NCBI GenBank assembly: GCA_022578605.1
Contig: MU394051.1
Span: 806,001-870,000, forward strand
DNA from: Camillea tinctor
Taxonomy: Eukaryota > Ascomycota > Sordariomycetes > Xylariales > Xylariaceae
Direction of reading: 5' to 3'
DNA: 64,000 nucleotides
Position 1 is the first letter of the stretch; every line of letters starts with the position of its first letter. The position numbers and the translations under genes were made by a program. Below the pieces are notes generated by a model. It saw only the letters and a list, made by a program, of their open reading frames with translations. It was not told the DNA's origin and did not search any database. Of this stretch, positions 59,712 to 64,000 are shown piece after piece.

Positions 59712-61932
59712 CTTGTATATGATGATATCCTTTCTTCTCCTACCTGTATTTTCCTCTGCAAAAATTTGGGACGATGTGAAAAACCCTGCTTGACTTATAA
59801 GGAGGGCGAAAAGGAGAGATAAATATATGAATAAACCTCGCAGGCCCCTTTTTATTTTTTTATTTCTTTTTTTTTCTTGTGAGAGACTCGCTTCGTCACC
59901 GTATTACGAGCCGAAGCATTTTGAAAACGATCAACAGCGATCAACAACTAGCAAAGATATGTGGCTACCTACCGAGATATTAGCAACCCGGGGGTAAGAC
60001 AAAGAGCAGATAATCTATTCAGTGCATTGGCAAGTGGACAATAACAGAGATAAGGGAATCCAACGCAACTGCATGATGAGAGGTCTAAGTTGCGGTGGTG
60101 GTGAGAGTCTGGACTTAAAACCCAAGCTGGCGAGGTTAGGAATTGTACGAGAATAGCTGGAATGTAACTGTGCTGATCGGTGAAAGGGAGCAAGCAATAT
60201 ACATAGAATACAACTTGGGGGTCAGCGCGTATGCAGGACAAGGCTCGTTTGCGAAAACCCAGGCCGAACAGCTGTCTAAGAGGCCTCAAGGCTGCAACTA
60301 GAATGATCTAGCCTATGTTGCAAGCGGATAATATGAGAATATTGGCATGTCTCTCCGCAGGATAAAAGGACCTATTGGACAGGCGAAGGGGCAGCCGTGA
60401 AGAAAGGTAGCTCACAACTAAGCCACGATGCGCCTTTGCCAATAGTGACCTTGGAAGAGACGTGATAGGCTGGTTATATTGAGCAGCCAATAGAGCAAGC
60501 AGGAAGAAGAGTTGAGAGAAAGAAAAAATACGGGTTGACGGGTTGACGGGCTGACCTAGCTGCGCCTAGTTTACGCACAGAGATGGGAACTCGTGCTTTT
60601 AACGTTGGGTTTGGCTGATTCAGAATCCATATTATATCACCATTTCTTGCTGCAAGGAGGACGGATTCCGGGCTCTTGGGTAGCACCGCAGAGATGGCGA
60701 CATAGTCAACCATAATGATAATTAAAGAAAAATAAAATTATGATCATGATTGTTTGATGTCCGGGACCTGACCTTTTTTTTTTTTCATCAGTAGCCAACT
60801 GCGGGCTAAGTAGGGAGGAATAGGAAGAACAGGGGATCTCTTAAACCTACACTACACCTACATACCTAACTTACACCAGCTACTATTACTACTACTAATA
60901 GTACGTAAGGCGGCACGTATGACGGGTTTGTCGGCTTCGGTATCCGTCAGGGACATGTTGGCTCCTTAGAAACGCCACTTGGCGCATGCAGGAGGGAGCA
61001 GTAGTGTACATATAAGTAGTTTGTATTGTAGTTTTGACGGTAGTAATCCTAATATGGTAGGTGAAGTAGTAGATGGGGAACACTAGTGTAGGTTGAGTAT
61101 TTTTCACTCTCGTATAAATCAGATAGATCATCTGGATCAGAGAAGGTAGTAAAACGAAGCATCAGATGCGTATCATCTTGTAAGAGAATCCTGTAAGAGA
61201 ATGGTCTGACCTCTAGGGTCTCGATGGGAGTTTGTTGGTGTTTGAATGATTACCTTGGGGTGTCTAATAAGAGTAGGTACTAGGTAAAAAGTAACCTTAA
61301 AAACAAACACGAGCTGCGAGCTAAAATGGATGGACGATGGGCTGATGGAGAGTTCCTAGCGAGTCGGAGGATTATTACTAAGTTAGAGTTTTTTTAGTTC
61401 TTTTTTTTTTCATTCTCTTCCTTCTCGTTCGGAAAGTCGCGAGTGCACGGACTTCTCTCGTCTTATACCAAATCTGGACAAGAGATCCCTGTCAATTCCA
61501 GAACATTGAACCGAACATGAAATGCCAAGTCCCAAGGCCCCATAATTCTTTTACCGTATTATTATAATTCCAGCTCCGACCCCCAAAATTTACTGCAATC
61601 TCTAGCAATCTACCGGGGTTTAAGCGTGCCGGTTGCCGTTCGCAAAGCCCCAGAGTCGCCCAAAAGTCGCCATTGTTAGCAGCTTAGCCATCTTTTTTTC
61701 GAATTGGACACAAGGACCTTGACGATGCATTACTTTGCCCCCATGTGCATCATCTTGTCTCAGGATTAATTCTTGGGCGGAGCACGAGGTCCTTGATATT
61801 GACCATGACCAACCTTGATAAACCTCTCCATCGTCAGGACTTGAGAAAACTTCAACCAGATCTTCCGTAGCCTCAATTATAAAAAAAGACAAAAACCGAG
61901 AATCGAGAATCGCAAAAGCCAAAAGCGCAACA
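59712..61932. other. Intergenic, 2.2 kb
   Basis: Two promoters face out of it (GH16 left, WW gene right). T-rich runs at 59850–59876 and 60774–60785, a GGGTTGAC duplication at 60533–60548, CTACTATTACTACTACTA at about 60880–60898. Open frames such as 59969–60289 are unsupported. Confidence 0.5.
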
Positions 61933-62838
61933 ATGACCATGTCGCCGAAGCCTACGTCACCTGCAGCGTCCGAGGGCACTACCGATCAGCCCAAGGGTCA
62001 CATCACCCCGGACAAGTCCCTGTCAGAACAGACACCCGAGTCTCAAGATGAGGATCATGAGGATCATGAAGATCGGGGAACTCCCGTTCCGTCCGTGCCA
62101 TCGAGCAACAGCCTCAGCAACAGCAACAGCGAGAGTCCCAGCCGCGCGTCCCCGGCCCGATCGGTGTCATCACAGGAATCCGGTGAAGCCTCGCCTGTAG
62201 CCACGGCTGCTACTCCAACCACAGCCGGTACCAATTCGAGTGCTCCTCCTCTCCCGAACGAACCGCCACCAGCCGAGGACGATGGCTGGGATTTCCACTG
62301 GGATGCGGCGCACCAGGCATACTTCTTCTACAACCGCTTCACCCATCAGTCCACCTGGGACAATCCTCGACTGCCCAAGGGCAACGCCCACGCTAGCCTG
62401 ACCGGCCGCCCTGTACCGGCTGCCCCCGGCACGGCCGAACCTCCGAAAGACGAGGCCCTTCCCGCTGGTGGTTACAACCCGGCCATCCACGGCGACTACG
62501 ATCCAAATGCCTGGTACGCTAAGGGCACCCAAGACCCTTCACAGCAGGAGCAGCCGGTCGACATGTCCGCCGCCTATGCGGCTATAGGTTCCTTCAACCG
62601 CTTCACGGGTCGATGGCAAGGCGCCGACCGGAACCCCGGCCAACACAGCGACGAGGCCAAGTCGCGCAGACAGATGAACGCGTTCTTCGACGTCGATGCC
62701 GCGGCGAATTCTCACGACGGGCGTAGCCTGAGGGCCGAGCGATCTGGCAAGAAGCCCTCCAAATCGGAACTAAAACACTTTAAAGAGAAGCGCCGCGCGA
62801 GAAAGGAGGAGAAGAGGAGGGCGTGGTTGAGGGATTAA
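61933..62838 (+). CDS. WW-domain protein, nuclear-type
   Basis: Single exon, 301 aa. Residues 1–110 are disordered, rich in Ser, Pro, Thr and Glu. One WW domain lies at about 117–148 (DGWDFHWDAAHQAYFFYNRF…HQSTWDNPRLP) with both Trp and the closing Pro, so it should bind proline-rich peptides. After it, a conserved stretch GGYNPAIHGDYDPNAWYAKG and FNRFTGRWQGADRNPGQHSD, then MNAFFDVDAAANSHDGRSLR and a very basic end (SELKHFKEKRRARKEEKRR). The layout suggests a splicing or transcription adaptor, but no close family name is certain. The start at 61933 has an ATGACCATG pair; the second Met is also possible. Confidence 0.85.
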   Translation: MTMSPKPTSPAASEGTTDQPKGHITPDKSLSEQTPESQDEDHEDHEDRGTPVPSVPSSNSLSNSNSESPSRASPARSVSSQESGEASPVATAATPTTAGTNSSAPPLPNEPPPAEDDGWDFHWDAAHQAYFFYNRFTHQSTWDNPRLPKGNAHASLTGRPVPAAPGTAEPPKDEALPAGGYNPAIHGDYDPNAWYAKGTQDPSQQEQPVDMSAAYAAIGSFNRFTGRWQGADRNPGQHSDEAKSRRQMNAFFDVDAAANSHDGRSLRAERSGKKPSKSELKHFKEKRRARKEEKRRAWLRD

Positions 62839-63586
62839 GGAACAGAATCGTTCTTTGGATTCTTGAGAGAAATCCACACACACACACACTCCACCCCCTC
62901 CATGACGCGGGTAGCTGCATAATGCATTGGGATAGGCGTTTTATTTTAAGCATCTATGGTCGTTTTTACGTTACAGGAAATAAAGGAACATGTCGTTGTT
63001 CAACTTCACTCCGAGACATAGCATAGCACCTCCTTGCCCTTTTATTCATTCCATCCCAATCGCTAGATAAGCAGACCTGAGATCTATCAGACGTTGGTCT
63101 GGGAATGATTTGGTGAGGGAAGAGAGAGGGTCGGGCTCGCTTATATGCTGTGCTCGGCTAGGTGGCAGATGAAATAAGGGAGAGAAGAAAGAAAGGAGGA
63201 GAAAAAAAAAGAAGAGCTTGAGACTTGAATATCTCGCTCACAACCTGTTGGCACCGGATTTATATATATACCCTCGCACTCCTGTTTGATATTTTGGTTT
63301 GACATTATTGGCTATAAGTACAGTCTTCGCGCGCAGAAATACACAATATTAATTCAGTAGATAATGACGTCTATATTAACGTATTTGGCTTTCTCGGTAT
63401 TCATTATATACGTGATGAAGGGGACGAGAGGGGTCATACGCGCCCTATCCAGAAACCCCCCACCCCCCAAAGGTATGTAGAACAAGTTTGAACTGGGACG
63501 TTTTTTTTTTTTTTACAACCTACGCCTGTCTCTCACATTACTCTTATAATATAGTAGTTTACCTATTATGGAGTCCCGCCTTGAAA
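62839..63586. other. Convergent intergenic region
   Basis: Between two 3' ends. A short (CA)n run at 62876–62889, a purine-rich tract at 63176–63215 and a T-run at 63501–63514. No gene. Confidence 0.55.
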
Positions 63587-64000
63587 TTAGTCCTCTTCAT
63601 CATCCGAATCAAGCTCCATATTTAGGTGGACACTCTCGTCGTCGCTCTCATCATCATCATCCTCTTCGCCGGTCTTTTCTGCGATGACCTGGCTCGATAC
63701 GCCCAAGCTGACCGGCGCGTCGTTAGACATAGGCTCGCTTGACTTCTCGATTTCTACTCGCTTGAAGATAGCAATACCCTCAGCCCCATCCTCGCTCTTT
63801 CGTTTCAGAGAATTACTAGGTGCGGGTGGCTGTGTAGTCACTGCCGTTTCTTCAAGTCTGACCCTGGCCTCTAGCGCTGGCTGAGGAAGGAATGGGCTCT
63901 GAATGGTCTCTGCGGGTCGTACAGGGATGGGACTCGGTGCTCGAAGGGCTTCGGGAGCTGCAGGTATCGGCTCGAGTTCCGTGCCGAGGAACGAGCTCCT
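63587..64000 (-). CDS. C-terminal part of an unidentified protein with an acidic tail (gene continues past the right edge)
   Basis: Open on the minus strand from base 64000 to the stop at 63587–63589, about 137 codons. The visible end is Pro/Ala-rich (LEPIPAAPEALRAPSPIPVR), then SNSLKRKSEDGAEG (a possible nuclear signal), and ends in an acidic tract EEDDDDESDDESVHLNMELD. An acidic DDES-V-L-N end occurs in fungal Rix1-like pre-rRNA processing proteins, but with only the disordered tail visible I cannot name it. Confidence 0.6.
   Translation of the reverse strand, partial: RSSFLGTELEPIPAAPEALRAPSPIPVRPAETIQSPFLPQPALEARVRLEETAVTTQPPAPSNSLKRKSEDGAEGIAIFKRVEIEKSSEPMSNDAPVSLGVSSQVIAEKTGEEDDDDESDDESVHLNMELDSDDEED

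Noticed and set aside
1..64000. CRISPR array, intact transposon or secondary-metabolite cluster
   Set aside because: No regularly spaced repeats, no reverse transcriptase or transposase frame, and no polyketide synthase, peptide synthetase or terpene synthase frame anywhere in the window.

Overview
The window is nuclear DNA of a filamentous ascomycete (Pezizomycotina, probably a Sordariomycete). The evidence is: compact genes with 50–150 nt introns of the GTRNGT…CTRAY…YAG type; deep fungal families (Trk-type K+ transporter, CAP10/GT90, HET, CE5 and GH16 secreted enzymes, a fungal SRA-YDG protein); and AT-rich intergenic DNA with many ACCTAGGT palindromes. All exon models below were joined by eye from splice signals, phase and family knowledge. 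There is no transcript evidence.

Layout. 1–13.4 kb: Paf1 (partial, −), Rer1 (−), mitochondrial enoyl-CoA hydratase (+), a large RING/zinc-finger/SH3 protein (+), mitochondrial-type cysteine synthase (+, very GC-rich), an unrecognised mitochondrial-type protein (−) and mitoribosomal bL19m/IMG1 (+). 15–17.8 kb: a Trk potassium transporter (−), followed by a 3.9-kb stretch without a convincing gene. 21.6–34.8 kb: XPB/Ssl2 helicase (−) divergent from the pseudouridine synthase Pus7 (+), an SRA-YDG modified-DNA-reader candidate (+), the parvulin Par14 (+), then ribosomal proteins eS12 (−) and uS8 (+) sharing one divergent promoter. 36–44.4 kb: a GT90 glycosyltransferase (+), the WD40 protein Swd2 (+), SRP9 (+) and the ribonucleotide reductase small subunit (−).

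45.9–60 kb looks more accessory: a DUF4112 membrane protein (−), a HET (heterokaryon incompatibility) gene broken by stops and frameshifts, an MFS monocarboxylate-type transporter (−), an intron-containing tRNA-Val(CAC), a secreted CE5 acetylxylan esterase/cutinase (−) and a GPI-anchored-looking GH16 protein (−). The right end has a WW-domain protein (+) and the 3' part of a gene with an acidic tail (−).

Most genes are housekeeping and unrelated in pathway; I see no biosynthetic cluster, CRISPR array or intact transposon. The points most worth following are the ACGCGT (MBF-type) cluster in and upstream of the RNR gene, the decayed HET gene with CAA/CAG-to-stop-like changes, the SRA-YDG gene, the unusual RING–three-zinc-module–SH3 protein and the intergenic ACCTAGGT palindrome.
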